NCBI GenBank assembly: GCA_040112665.1
Contig: CP157796.1
Coordinates: 122,813-186,812 of the forward strand
Length of the DNA stretch: 64,000 nt
Source: Oceanicaulis sp.
GTDB lineage: Bacteria; Pseudomonadota; Alphaproteobacteria; Caulobacterales; Maricaulaceae
Direction: 5' to 3'
The notes beneath the pieces were generated by a model. The model ran no database searches and had not been told where the DNA came from. It saw only the letters and a list, made by a program, of their open reading frames with translations. The position numbers and the translations under genes are program-made. Shown here in pieces: positions 43,453-51,173 of this stretch. Within the stretch, counting starts at the first letter, position 1. Each line of letters starts with the position of its first letter.

Positions 43453-44435
43453 GGCAGAGCCTCCTCGAAATCGGTACCGCCGAGCCGAAGGACGGCCCCG
43501 CCGTTCTGAGGGTCGGGCGCCGGCGCGAACCTGGCCGCCTCGAACCCGCTGGCTGCGCAATCCGCGCGAAGGTCGGTGGAGAACCGGCCCGGCGCCACGC
43601 AGAAGGTTTCAGTTCCGCCCGCCATGGGCCGCATCGCCCCGCCCTGCCCCAGAAGCCGCGCGTGAACGAACACTTCGCCTGCGGTCAGCCGTTCGGCCAG
43701 AGCCTGCGCGCAGGCGCCGGGTTCCACCCGCCACCAGCCGCGCGTCTCGTACCCCTCGCCACTGGCGCGGGTGACCGCGGCGGCGACCGGCGCGCCCGCC
43801 TCGTTGCAAATGCGCAGGCCCGCGTTTGCGTTGCGCTCGAGCGCGCGGGCGTGCAGCGCCTCGATCAGCGCGGCGCGGTCCGCGCCGAAACTCCGTCCCG
43901 CGTCGGATTCAAACGCATCGACCTGCCGCCGCGTGCGTCGGCCGGCGTATCCGTCGATGACGCGGATGTCGTAGCCGGCGGCCTGCAAAAGCCGCTGCAG
44001 CCCCGCCTCCTCGGCCCGGTCGCGATAATCCTCGAGTTCGACGAGCACGGCGCGGGTGCGTTCAGGCTCGCTCAGCTGGCGGAATTGCCGGGTCTCCAGA
44101 CCCAGCGCGGCGCAATCGGCCACGCCCTCGATGGAGAAGTCCGCCTCGTCCACGCAGACGTCCAGCGCGCCGCGCCATTCGCGCACCCCGCCCAGATAGG
44201 CCGGGGTGGAGCGGGCGTAGAGATACTGGTCGACATCCGCGCCGGGCCCGATCTCCGCACAACCGCCGGGCATGACCCGCGCCCAGCCTTCCGCGGCGAT
44301 GCCTGACGGCGTGCGCCAGGCCTTGGCGACGTCGACGACGTAGCTGGTCTCGTTGCAGACCTGCCCGGCGCTGGCGGGGCTGGCGAAGGCGAGGCCGCCG
44401 AACGCGGCGGCGAGCGCGATCAGAACAAGGCGCAT
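43449..44435 (-). CDS. Secreted protein with two DUF1036 domains
   Basis: 328 residues, signal peptide MRLVLIALAAAFGGLAFASPASA. Two DUF1036-type units: residues 25-115 (VCNETSYVVDVAKAWRT ... GCAEI) and about 205-310 (ICNEAGAPVAAAVTRAS ... GACAQAL), each with paired cysteines. Between them LLQAAGYDIRVIDGYAGRRTRRQVDAFESDAG looks like a peptidoglycan-binding helical repeat. Function unknown; probably periplasmic near the wall. Stop overlaps the nucleotidase start. Confidence 0.75.
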   Translation of the reverse strand: MRLVLIALAAAFGGLAFASPASAGQVCNETSYVVDVAKAWRTPSGIAAEGWARVMPGGCAEIGPGADVDQYLYARSTPAYLGGVREWRGALDVCVDEADFSIEGVADCAALGLETRQFRQLSEPERTRAVLVELEDYRDRAEEAGLQRLLQAAGYDIRVIDGYAGRRTRRQVDAFESDAGRSFGADRAALIEALHARALERNANAGLRICNEAGAPVAAAVTRASGEGYETRGWWRVEPGACAQALAERLTAGEVFVHARLLGQGGAMRPMAGGTETFCVAPGRFSTDLRADCAASGFEAARFAPAPDPQNGGAVLRLGGTDFEEALP

Positions 44436-44438
44436 GGC

Positions 44439-45101
44439 TCAGCCCTCCGCCTGGACGGCGATCTCGGCGATTTCGGCGCGCAGCTCGGGTATGCCCTCGC
44501 CCTTGGAGCTGGAGGTCGCGACCACGACCGGATAGGCCGCCGGCCGGCGCTTGAGCTTGGCGTCGGTTTCCGCCAGCCGCGCCTCGGCTTCGGCGGGCTT
44601 GAGCTTGTCGATCTTGGTCAGGACCACCTGATAGACCACCGCAGACTCGTCCAGCGCTTTCATGATCGCCTCATCCACCGTCTTCACGCCGTGGCGCGCG
44701 TCGATCAGCAGGATGACCCGTTTGAGGTTAACCCGGCCTCTAAGATAGGCCTTGGTCAGCCGGGTCCAACGCTGCACGACGTCCTTGGGCGCCTTGGCGA
44801 AGCCGTAGCCGGGAAGGTCGACGATTCTGAGGCGGCCGCCGAGGTCGAAGAAATTCAGCTCGCGCGTGCGCCCCGGCTCGTTGGAGGCCCGCGCCAGACG
44901 GTTGCGGCCGGTCAGCGCGTTGATCAGCGAGGACTTGCCCACGTTCGACCGGCCCGCGAAGGCGACTTCGGGCGAGGTCGGGGGCGGCAAGGTGTCCAAA
45001 CTCACCGCGCCGAGCATGAAATCGCACGGCCCAGCAAAGAGCTTGCGGCCCGCTTCCAGGCGAGCCGCTTGTTCCGCCGCGCGGTCGCCGTCTTCGCTCA
45101 C
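44439..45101 (-). CDS. engB: Ribosome biogenesis GTPase EngB (YihA/YsxC)
   Basis: 220 residues. G1 is GRSNVGKSSLINALTG, G3 DLPGYGFAKAP, G4 TKIDKLKP, with the PGRTRELNFF switch segment. Needed for large-subunit assembly. Three bases after yidC stop; the rpmH-rnpA-yidC-engB order is common in alphaproteobacteria. Confidence 0.95.
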   Translation of the reverse strand: MSEDGDRAAEQAARLEAGRKLFAGPCDFMLGAVSLDTLPPPTSPEVAFAGRSNVGKSSLINALTGRNRLARASNEPGRTRELNFFDLGGRLRIVDLPGYGFAKAPKDVVQRWTRLTKAYLRGRVNLKRVILLIDARHGVKTVDEAIMKALDESAVVYQVVLTKIDKLKPAEAEARLAETDAKLKRRPAAYPVVVATSSSKGEGIPELRAEIAEIAVQAEG

Positions 45102-45104
45102 GGC

Positions 45105-47213
45105 CTAGCTTCTCGGCTTTTTCTTGGGCGCGGGACGCTTTTTCTTCGCCGCCGGGTTGGACCGGGTGCGCGCGCCCGCAGGCTTGGACGGCTCGGGCCT
45201 GGCGTCGTCGGCTTTCGCCTCGCCCTGCACGGTGTCGTCCTCGGGCCGGGCCGCCGCTTCGCCCGCCGGGCTGTCGCCGGCGGTCTGCGCGGCCGCCCCA
45301 TCGCCCTTGGCCGGGTCGGGCGTGGCGACCGCGTCGTCGCGCGCCCCGTCGGTCAGCGCCTTGCCTTCGATGACGGAGACTTTCTCCTTGAGGGTCGACC
45401 CCGCGCCCTCGTCGTCGAAGCTCGGCGCAGGCTTTCCTTGCAGCTTCGCGGCGATCCGGGCGACGTGCTTGTCGAGTTCGGTCTCCTGCCCCTGTCGGCG
45501 CATGATGATGTATTGCTGGCCGACGGTCAGAAGGTTGTTCCACGACCAGTAGATGATCAGCGCGGCGGGGAACGGCGCCATGACGATCGTGAACACGATC
45601 GGCAGGAAGGCGAAGATCTGGCGCTGGATCTTGTCGGGCGGCGGCGGATTCAGCGATTGCTGGGCCCACATGGTCACGCCCATGATCAGCGGCCACAGGC
45701 CGATGGCCAGCACCCCGCCGATGATCGGCACGCCGGACGGGTCGTAGGGCAGAAGGCCGAACAGGTTCCACATGTTCGTGGGGTCGGCCACGCTCATGTC
45801 CTCGATCCAGCCGAAGAAGGGCGCGTGGCGGGCGTCCAGCGAGATGAACACCGTCTTGTACAGTGCGAAGAAGATCGGGATCTGCGGCAGGATCGGCAGA
45901 CAGCCGGCGACCGGATTGATCTTCTCCTTGCGGTACAGCTCCATCATGGCCTGCTGCTGGGCCTGCGGATTGTCCTTATGGCGCTCGCGGATCTCGGTCA
46001 TTTTCGGCGCGACGGCGCGCATCTTGGCCATGGAGGCGAAGGCGCGGTTGTTAAGCGGGAACAGGACGATCTTGATCCCCAGCACCAGCGCCATGATCGC
46101 CAGGCCGTAATTGCCCATGATCCCGTAGAAGAAGTGCAGGATCGAGAAGAACGGCCGGGTGAAGAACCAGAACATCCCCCAGTCGATCGCCATGGTCAGC
46201 CGCTCGATGCCCATCTCGTCCTGATAGCGCGCCAGGATCGGCTGTGACTTCGCGCCCGCGAAAACATGGTTGGTGTTGGTGATCACCCCGCCCGCGGGGA
46301 TGGTCACCGCCTCCGACAGGTAATTGGCCTCGAAGACCGGCTGGCCGGGCCGGTCGAGCACGCGGAACTGACCGCGAATGACGGACTCGTCGCCCGGCGC
46401 CACGGCCGCGAGCCAGTATTTCGACGTCAGCCCCATCCAGCCGCCCGCGCCGGTGCGTTCGGTCAGGTCGCCGCGGCCTTCGTCTTCCATTTTGTTGTAT
46501 TTGCGATCGAAGCTCTCATCGCCGACGACACCGACCGCGCCTTCGTGCAGGATGAAGAAGTTCTGCAGGTCGGCCGGCACGCCTTCCTGGCGCACCAGCG
46601 CATAAGGCCTGAGCGCGATCGCGTCGCCCGATGTGTTGGCCACAGTATCGGTGACGGTGAACAGATAGTCCTCGTCGACCTCAATCGTGCGGCGGAACAC
46701 CAGATAACCAGACCGGTATTCCAGCACGACGGGGCTGTCGGGGGTCAGGACGTCGCCCTCGGCCAGCGTCCATTCGCTCGAAAGCCCGGGCAGGTCGGGC
46801 AGCTGGCCCAGCCAGCCCGCCGCCGCGTAATGGCCGCCCGGCGCGCCTTCAGGCGTCAGCAGGGTGACGGGAATGTCGTTGTCCGGCTCGGTGTCGTAGC
46901 GCAACAGATCGAGATCGTCGAAGCGCGCGCCGGTGAGGTTGATCGAGCCTTGAAGGGCGGGCGTGCGGATCGGCACGCGCTGAGAGGTGGCGAGCGCCTC
47001 CTCGCGGGTGATCGGCACGACCGCCTCGCCGACGCCGAAGCTCGCGGGATCGGCGGTCGGCGCGTCGTCGCCGGCCGCAGTCTCTTCGCCGGCCAGCGCG
47101 GCCTGCTCGGCCTGGCGTTCGCGCGCCATGGGATCGAGCACGAAGGCCTGGTAGCCCAGCATGAACACCATCAGCACGACGACGGCGATGATGAGATTGC
47201 GATGTTCACCCAT
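45105..47213 (-). CDS. yidC: Membrane protein insertase YidC
   Basis: 702 residues, long because of a Lys/Ala/Pro-rich C-terminal tail of about 110 residues (ending RTRSNPAAKKKRPAPKKKPRS) that may contact ribosomes. N-terminal anchor LIIAVVVLMVFMLGYQAFVL, large periplasmic beta domain (about 60-370), then the conserved insertase region WFFTRPFFSILHFFYGIMGNYGLAIM and the later membrane segments with GCLPILPQIPIFFALYKT. Inserts inner-membrane proteins with or without SecYEG. Overlaps rnpA by eight bases. Confidence 0.96.
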   Translation of the reverse strand: MGEHRNLIIAVVVLMVFMLGYQAFVLDPMARERQAEQAALAGEETAAGDDAPTADPASFGVGEAVVPITREEALATSQRVPIRTPALQGSINLTGARFDDLDLLRYDTEPDNDIPVTLLTPEGAPGGHYAAAGWLGQLPDLPGLSSEWTLAEGDVLTPDSPVVLEYRSGYLVFRRTIEVDEDYLFTVTDTVANTSGDAIALRPYALVRQEGVPADLQNFFILHEGAVGVVGDESFDRKYNKMEDEGRGDLTERTGAGGWMGLTSKYWLAAVAPGDESVIRGQFRVLDRPGQPVFEANYLSEAVTIPAGGVITNTNHVFAGAKSQPILARYQDEMGIERLTMAIDWGMFWFFTRPFFSILHFFYGIMGNYGLAIMALVLGIKIVLFPLNNRAFASMAKMRAVAPKMTEIRERHKDNPQAQQQAMMELYRKEKINPVAGCLPILPQIPIFFALYKTVFISLDARHAPFFGWIEDMSVADPTNMWNLFGLLPYDPSGVPIIGGVLAIGLWPLIMGVTMWAQQSLNPPPPDKIQRQIFAFLPIVFTIVMAPFPAALIIYWSWNNLLTVGQQYIIMRRQGQETELDKHVARIAAKLQGKPAPSFDDEGAGSTLKEKVSVIEGKALTDGARDDAVATPDPAKGDGAAAQTAGDSPAGEAAARPEDDTVQGEAKADDARPEPSKPAGARTRSNPAAKKKRPAPKKKPRS

Positions 47214-47622
47214 GAGGGGGCCGGTCCTTCGAAGACGGGGCGCTCTGCGCCGGTGTGTGCGTGTCAGCCGCTGAAGCCGCGCCCGGGGCGGGTCCGCCCG
47301 CGCGGCGCGCGAGGCTTACCAATGCGCTTTCCACATCGTCAAGCAAGGCGGGCCAGGTGCGGTCCGGGGTCGCGGCGCGCGCGATGAACACATAATCGCT
47401 TCCCGACCGCCCGTGCAGGGGCAGAAGCAGGCGCGCAGCCTCGCGCAGGCGCCGCTTGGCCCGGTTGCGGACCACAGCGTTGCCGATCTTTTTGGTGGCG
47501 GTGAAACCGGCGCGGGCGGGGCCGTCGGGATCCTCGGCGCGCGGACGCATCTGGACGACGACGCCGGGCCGGGCGACGCGCTCGCCATCGCGGGCGCGTA
47601 AAAAATCGCGCCGCTGCGTGAT
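47206..47622 (-). CDS. rnpA: RNase P protein component, start unclear
   Basis: The conserved part AGFTATKKIGNAVVRNRAKRRLREAARL and YVFIARAATPD identifies RnpA, the protein subunit of RNase P. The first usual start (ATG at 47550) would drop the conserved N-terminal strand. The same frame continues upstream with ITQRRDFLRARDGERVARPG, clearly RnpA-like, but has no ATG, GTG or TTG back to the rpmH start. Candidate starts are ATC at 47622 or CTG at 47664. Coordinates here cover the conserved part. Ala/Pro-rich C-terminus. Confidence 0.8.
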   Translation of the reverse strand: MTQRRDFLRARDGERVARPGVVVQMRPRAEDPDGPARAGFTATKKIGNAVVRNRAKRRLREAARLLLPLHGRSGSDYVFIARAATPDRTWPALLDDVESALVSLARRAGGPAPGAASAADTHTPAQSAPSSKDRPPHG

Positions 47623-47668
47623 CCGCGCGGCGCGATTCGGGTAGGCTGGCTTTAAGCTGGGCAGGCCC

Positions 47669-47803
47669 TTAGGCCGAGAGCCGCTTGCGGCCCTTGGAAC
47701 GCCGGCGCGCGATGACCTGACGACCGGCCTTGGTCGCCATGCGCGCGCGGAAGCCGTGGCGGCGGGCCCGGACGAGTTTGGACGGCTGGAACGTGCGCTT
47801 CAT
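47669..47803 (-). CDS. rpmH: Ribosomal protein L34
   Basis: 44 residues: [18 protein letters not shown] at the start and [12 protein letters not shown] at the end, the standard L34 sequence. GAGGGAGA precedes the ATG. First gene of rpmH-rnpA-yidC-engB. The +1 frame over the whole gene is open apart from a TGA made with the start codon. Confidence 0.97.
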   Translation of the reverse strand: MKRTFQPSKLVRARRHGFRARMATKAGRQVIARRRSKGRKRLSA

Positions 47804-47924
47804 CTGGTCTCTCCCTCGAAGGGTCGGCGGCCGGTCACCCGGCGGCCCGAATACGAGCGGCGGGACATACGGGAGCAGGCGGTCTCAGTCAAGCGCGGCG
47901 GCGCCGCAAAGCGCACTGAAACCC

Positions 47925-49265
47925 TCACTGCGCACAGGCCCGCGCCGCCAGCGCCGCGGTGCGCGACGCGATCGCCTCGGCTGCAGCCGGTTCCAGCGCA
48001 TGGCCCGCCGAGCCGTAAGCCGCCGGGGAGCCGGTCTCGGAGGCCTGGAAGAGGTGATCGACGCCGTCGAGCGTGACGATCTCGGTGTCGCCGGTGCGGC
48101 CGGCCGCCTGCAGCCGTGCGGCGTTCTCCGCCGCGAGCACCTGGGTGTCCTTCTCTGCGAAGATCGCCAGCAGCGGCCCGTCATAGGCCGCCGCCGCGGC
48201 GGCCGGGTCGATGTCGAACATGGCCACGGCGTAGGGCTGTCCCCAGGTCGCCGCCTCGCGCTCGGCCAGGGCTTCGGGCGCGCCGGCCTCGATCATGGCG
48301 GCGCGGATCGCAGCGCGGGTTTCGCCGGGCGCGCTGGTCTCGATCGCCTCGAAGATGGCGTGCTGCAAGGCCTGATTGGCGGCGATCTGCGCTTCGGTCA
48401 TGCCTGCGGCTGTCATGATCGCGGCGGCCTGTTCGAGCAGCACTTCCTCCATGCCGCCATACATGCCCGCGAGCGAGACGATGAAGGCGGGGTCGGACGC
48501 CTCGGCCGCCAGAAGCGCGATGGTCGCGCCTTCGGAATGCCCGGCGAAGCCCGCGCAGCTGATCGCCTCGACCCCGCGTAGGGCGTCGAGGGCGGCCGCA
48601 GCGTCAGCCGCGAGATCGGCCGGCGCGGCGGGCGCGACCGCGTCCGATCCGCCGACGCCCCGGTCGTCGAGCCTCAGGCTCGCAATCCCGGTCGCTTCGA
48701 ACGCGTCGGCGAGCGCCTTGTACACCTGCTGGCCGGCGATCGTGCCGTCCCGGTCCTGCGGGCCCGAGCCGGACAGGATCACAACGGCCGGGAACGGCCC
48801 CTCGCCGTCAGGCAGGCGAAGCGATCCGGCAAGTGCGACCTCGCCGGAGCGCACGGTCATATTCTGGTCGCGCGGCGAACCGGCCGGCGCGGCCGCCGCT
48901 TCGATCCCGGTCCGCACGAAGACCAGCGGCGCGACGAGGCCGCCCTGGCGGAACTCGCCAGAAATCGCGCCGTCCTGAAGGCGGCCCTCATAGCGCATCT
49001 GCAGCGCCGGAGCGGCGAGCGACACCGCGTCGCCGTCGATCTGCACCGTCTGAAGCGGGATGCGCGCGCCGCCCTGATCGACGGAGATCAGCACGCCCGT
49101 CCAGCCGGTCTCATCGCGGCTCAGTTCCAGATCGAGCGTGAGCACGGCTGCGCCCGCGTCGAGTTCTCCGGTCCAGCGGCCGGCGAAATCAGTTTCGTCG
49201 GCGTGAGCGGCTGCGACCGTCACTACGGCGGCGAGCACAGCGAGCGTGAAGCGGAGCAGTCTCAT
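47925..49265 (-). CDS. Secreted alpha/beta hydrolase (serine hydrolase type)
   Basis: 446 residues from MRLLRFTLAVLAAVV, a signal peptide ending near AHA. Residues about 20-130 form a lipocalin-like beta domain (FAGRWTGELDAGAAVLTLDLELSRDETGWTG), followed by the hydrolase with GSGPQDRDG, nucleophile elbow GFAGHSEGATIALL, Asp in LLAIFAEKDTQV and His in LDGVDHLFQASE. This two-part form is common among annotated peptidase-like hydrolases; substrate unknown. Divergent from the SdpR-like gene across a large palindrome. Confidence 0.85.
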   Translation of the reverse strand: MRLLRFTLAVLAAVVTVAAAHADETDFAGRWTGELDAGAAVLTLDLELSRDETGWTGVLISVDQGGARIPLQTVQIDGDAVSLAAPALQMRYEGRLQDGAISGEFRQGGLVAPLVFVRTGIEAAAAPAGSPRDQNMTVRSGEVALAGSLRLPDGEGPFPAVVILSGSGPQDRDGTIAGQQVYKALADAFEATGIASLRLDDRGVGGSDAVAPAAPADLAADAAAALDALRGVEAISCAGFAGHSEGATIALLAAEASDPAFIVSLAGMYGGMEEVLLEQAAAIMTAAGMTEAQIAANQALQHAIFEAIETSAPGETRAAIRAAMIEAGAPEALAEREAATWGQPYAVAMFDIDPAAAAAAYDGPLLAIFAEKDTQVLAAENAARLQAAGRTGDTEIVTLDGVDHLFQASETGSPAAYGSAGHALEPAAAEAIASRTAALAARACAQ

Positions 49266-49296
49266 GGCGGTGTCCCTTCTCTCAGATCGACCCATG

Positions 49297-49330
49297 TTTA
49301 GCGTTGACGCTAATTAGCGTCGAGTCTAAA
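49297..49330. promoter_or_regulatory. 34-base palindromic operator of the sdpR-like region
   Basis: Core GACGCTAATTAGCGTC (49306-49321) is a perfect 16-base palindrome; including flanks TTTAG/CTAAA the symmetry extends to 34 bases with three mismatched pairs. It ends eight bases before the SdpR-type ATG and lies 31 bases before the divergent hydrolase ATG, so one bound dimer pair could control both. The form fits ArsR-family operators. Confidence 0.75.
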
Positions 49331-49338
49331 TTTTTCTC

Positions 49339-49629
49339 ATGACCGACGTTTTCCAGGCGCTCGCCCATCCGGTCCGGCGCAAGGTTCTGAAATTGCTGCG
49401 CAACGGCCCGATGAGCGCCGGCGACCTGGCCGACGCCTTCCCGGTGTCCAAGCCGACCATGTCGCGACACTTCGCGGCGCTGAAAGAGGCCGGGCTGATC
49501 CAGGCCGAGCGCGAGGGCACGACCATCCGCTACCGGCTGAACGTGTCGGTGGCCGACGAGGCGCTGGCGGTTCTGATGAGCGTTCTGGGACGCGGACGCG
49601 AGGAAAAGGAGACAGACGATGGTGCGTAA
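49339..49629 (+). CDS. ArsR-family autorepressor (SdpR-like)
   Basis: 96 residues, winged helix: VFQALAHPVRRKVLKLLRNGPMSAGDLADAFPVSKPTMSRHFAALKEAGLIQAEREGTTIRYRLN. No metal-binding cysteine motif is present, as in SdpR rather than ArsR sensors. Overlaps the SdpI-like gene by 11 bases; the pair matches the SdpR/SdpI arrangement in which the membrane protein titrates the repressor in Bacillus. Confidence 0.88.
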   Translation: MTDVFQALAHPVRRKVLKLLRNGPMSAGDLADAFPVSKPTMSRHFAALKEAGLIQAEREGTTIRYRLNVSVADEALAVLMSVLGRGREEKETDDGA

Positions 49630-50305
49630 GGCGCTGACAGGCTCGATTCCGTTTCTGCTGGTCATGGCCGGCTTCGCCGCCTGGGGCTGGATCGCCACGC
49701 CCGAGGGCGCGCAGGTGCCGGTGCACTGGGACGCCTCGGGCGCAGTGAACCGCACCGGCGGCAAGGTGGAGGCGTTCGTGGTGATCCCCGCCGTCGCGCT
49801 CGGTTTCGCCGTGCTCTTCGGGCTGGCCCCGCTGATCGATCCGCGCGGGAAGAATCTCAGGCGCTCCGCATCGCTCTATTACACCGCCTTCTTCAGCACG
49901 ATGATCGTGCTCACGCTCGTTCAGGGCGCCATGACGCTGAGCGCGCTCGGACTGATGGACGCCCAGCAGGCGGCCATGCCGAAAATCGTCGCGAGCGTCA
50001 CCGCCGTGGTGCTGATCGCGGTCGGCAACGTGCTGGGCAAGGCGCGGCCGAACTGGTTCGCAGGCTTCCGCACGCCCTGGACGCTCACCTCGGACAAGTC
50101 CTGGGACGTCACCCATCGCTGGGCGGGCCGGCTGATGGTGCTGGCCGGCGCTGCAGGGCTCGCCGCGCTCTGGCTGCTGCCCGACACGATCGGCTGGACG
50201 GTGCTGCTGGGCGGCGCGATGGCCGCGACGATCGTGCCGATAGTCATCTCCTATCTGGTCTGGCGCAAGGACCCCGACCGGGAGACCTTCTCGGCGCGCG
50301 AGTGA
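49619..50305 (+). CDS. SdpI-family membrane protein
   Basis: 228 residues with about six hydrophobic segments. The N-terminal DUF1648 part has VPVHWDASGAVNRTGGK; the SdpI part has GNVLGKARPNWFAGFRTPWTLTSDKSWDVTHRWAGRLMVL, the family signature. In Bacillus SdpI gives immunity to the SdpC toxin; outside that group function is unclear and no SdpC toxin gene is seen here. Confidence 0.9.
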   Translation: MVRKALTGSIPFLLVMAGFAAWGWIATPEGAQVPVHWDASGAVNRTGGKVEAFVVIPAVALGFAVLFGLAPLIDPRGKNLRRSASLYYTAFFSTMIVLTLVQGAMTLSALGLMDAQQAAMPKIVASVTAVVLIAVGNVLGKARPNWFAGFRTPWTLTSDKSWDVTHRWAGRLMVLAGAAGLAALWLLPDTIGWTVLLGGAMAATIVPIVISYLVWRKDPDRETFSARE

Positions 50306-50405
50306 TCGCTCACGCCGAGTTGAAACGCAGCCGCCGGGACGTGACTGCGCGTGACGACAGGCCGGGCTATATGCCAGCCTGACGATCAGGCGAAAGGACC
50401 ACCCC

Positions 50406-51173
50406 ATGAGCGGCGACCGCGACACTGAAACCGAGACCGGCGGCGCGCCGCGCAAGGGCTGGCTCACGCGCCTCCTCCCCCTGGCGGTCCTAGCGCTGGG
50501 GCTCGCGGCGTTCTTCGCGCTCGGCGGCCATCAATACCTCAACGCCGACGCGGTGATGGGCGCGCTGCGCGACTTCACCGGGTTCGTGGAGGCCAATCTC
50601 TGGCTCGCGGCTCTGGTCTATCTGGTCTTCTACGCGCTGGCGGTGTCGATCTCGGTGCCCGGCGCGATCTGGTTCACACTGGGGGCGGGCTTCCTGTTCG
50701 GGCCCTGGCTAGGCGCAGGCATCGCGGTGGTCGGCGCGACGATCGGGGCGAGCATCCTGTTTCTGGCCGCCCGCTACGCCTTCGCCGACTGGGTGCGCGA
50801 AAAGTTTCCCGGCTACGTCAAACGCCTGCAGGACGGGTTCAGCCAGGACGCGTTCACCTATGTCATGATCCTGCGGCTGATCCCGGTCTTCCCCTTCTTC
50901 GTCATCAATCTCGCGACCGCGCTTCTGAACGTGCCGCTGCGCGCCTTCGTGCTCGCCTCGCTGATCGGCATGGCGCCGGGGGCGTATGTCTACGCCACGG
51001 TCGGGGGCAAGCTCTCGAGCGTGGTTGAAGAAGGCATCCCCTCGTTCACGGAGCTTTTGGACCTCGAGCTCATTCTGGCGCTGGTGCTGTTCGCCGCGCT
51101 CGCCGTGTTTCCGGCGATCTACAAGCGCGCGACCGGCAAGAAAGCGCCCGCCCCGACCCAAGGAGACGCGTGA
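50406..51173 (+). CDS. TVP38/TMEM64 (DedA-like) membrane protein
   Basis: 255 residues with about five hydrophobic segments. Conserved block FTLGAGFLFGPWLGAGIAVVGATIGASILFLAARY and FTYVMILRLIPVFPFFVINLA identify the family. Often next to a lipoamide-dehydrogenase-like gene as here; the two overlap (TGATG). Members may move lipids or affect selenite/metal handling; role unknown. Confidence 0.88.
   Translation: MSGDRDTETETGGAPRKGWLTRLLPLAVLALGLAAFFALGGHQYLNADAVMGALRDFTGFVEANLWLAALVYLVFYALAVSISVPGAIWFTLGAGFLFGPWLGAGIAVVGATIGASILFLAARYAFADWVREKFPGYVKRLQDGFSQDAFTYVMILRLIPVFPFFVINLATALLNVPLRAFVLASLIGMAPGAYVYATVGGKLSSVVEEGIPSFTELLDLELILALVLFAALAVFPAIYKRATGKKAPAPTQGDA

Noticed and set aside
44691..46247. 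Long plus-strand open frame opposite engB and yidC
   Set aside because: Antisense shadow; rich in His, Asp and Arg, and both genes on the other strand are certain.
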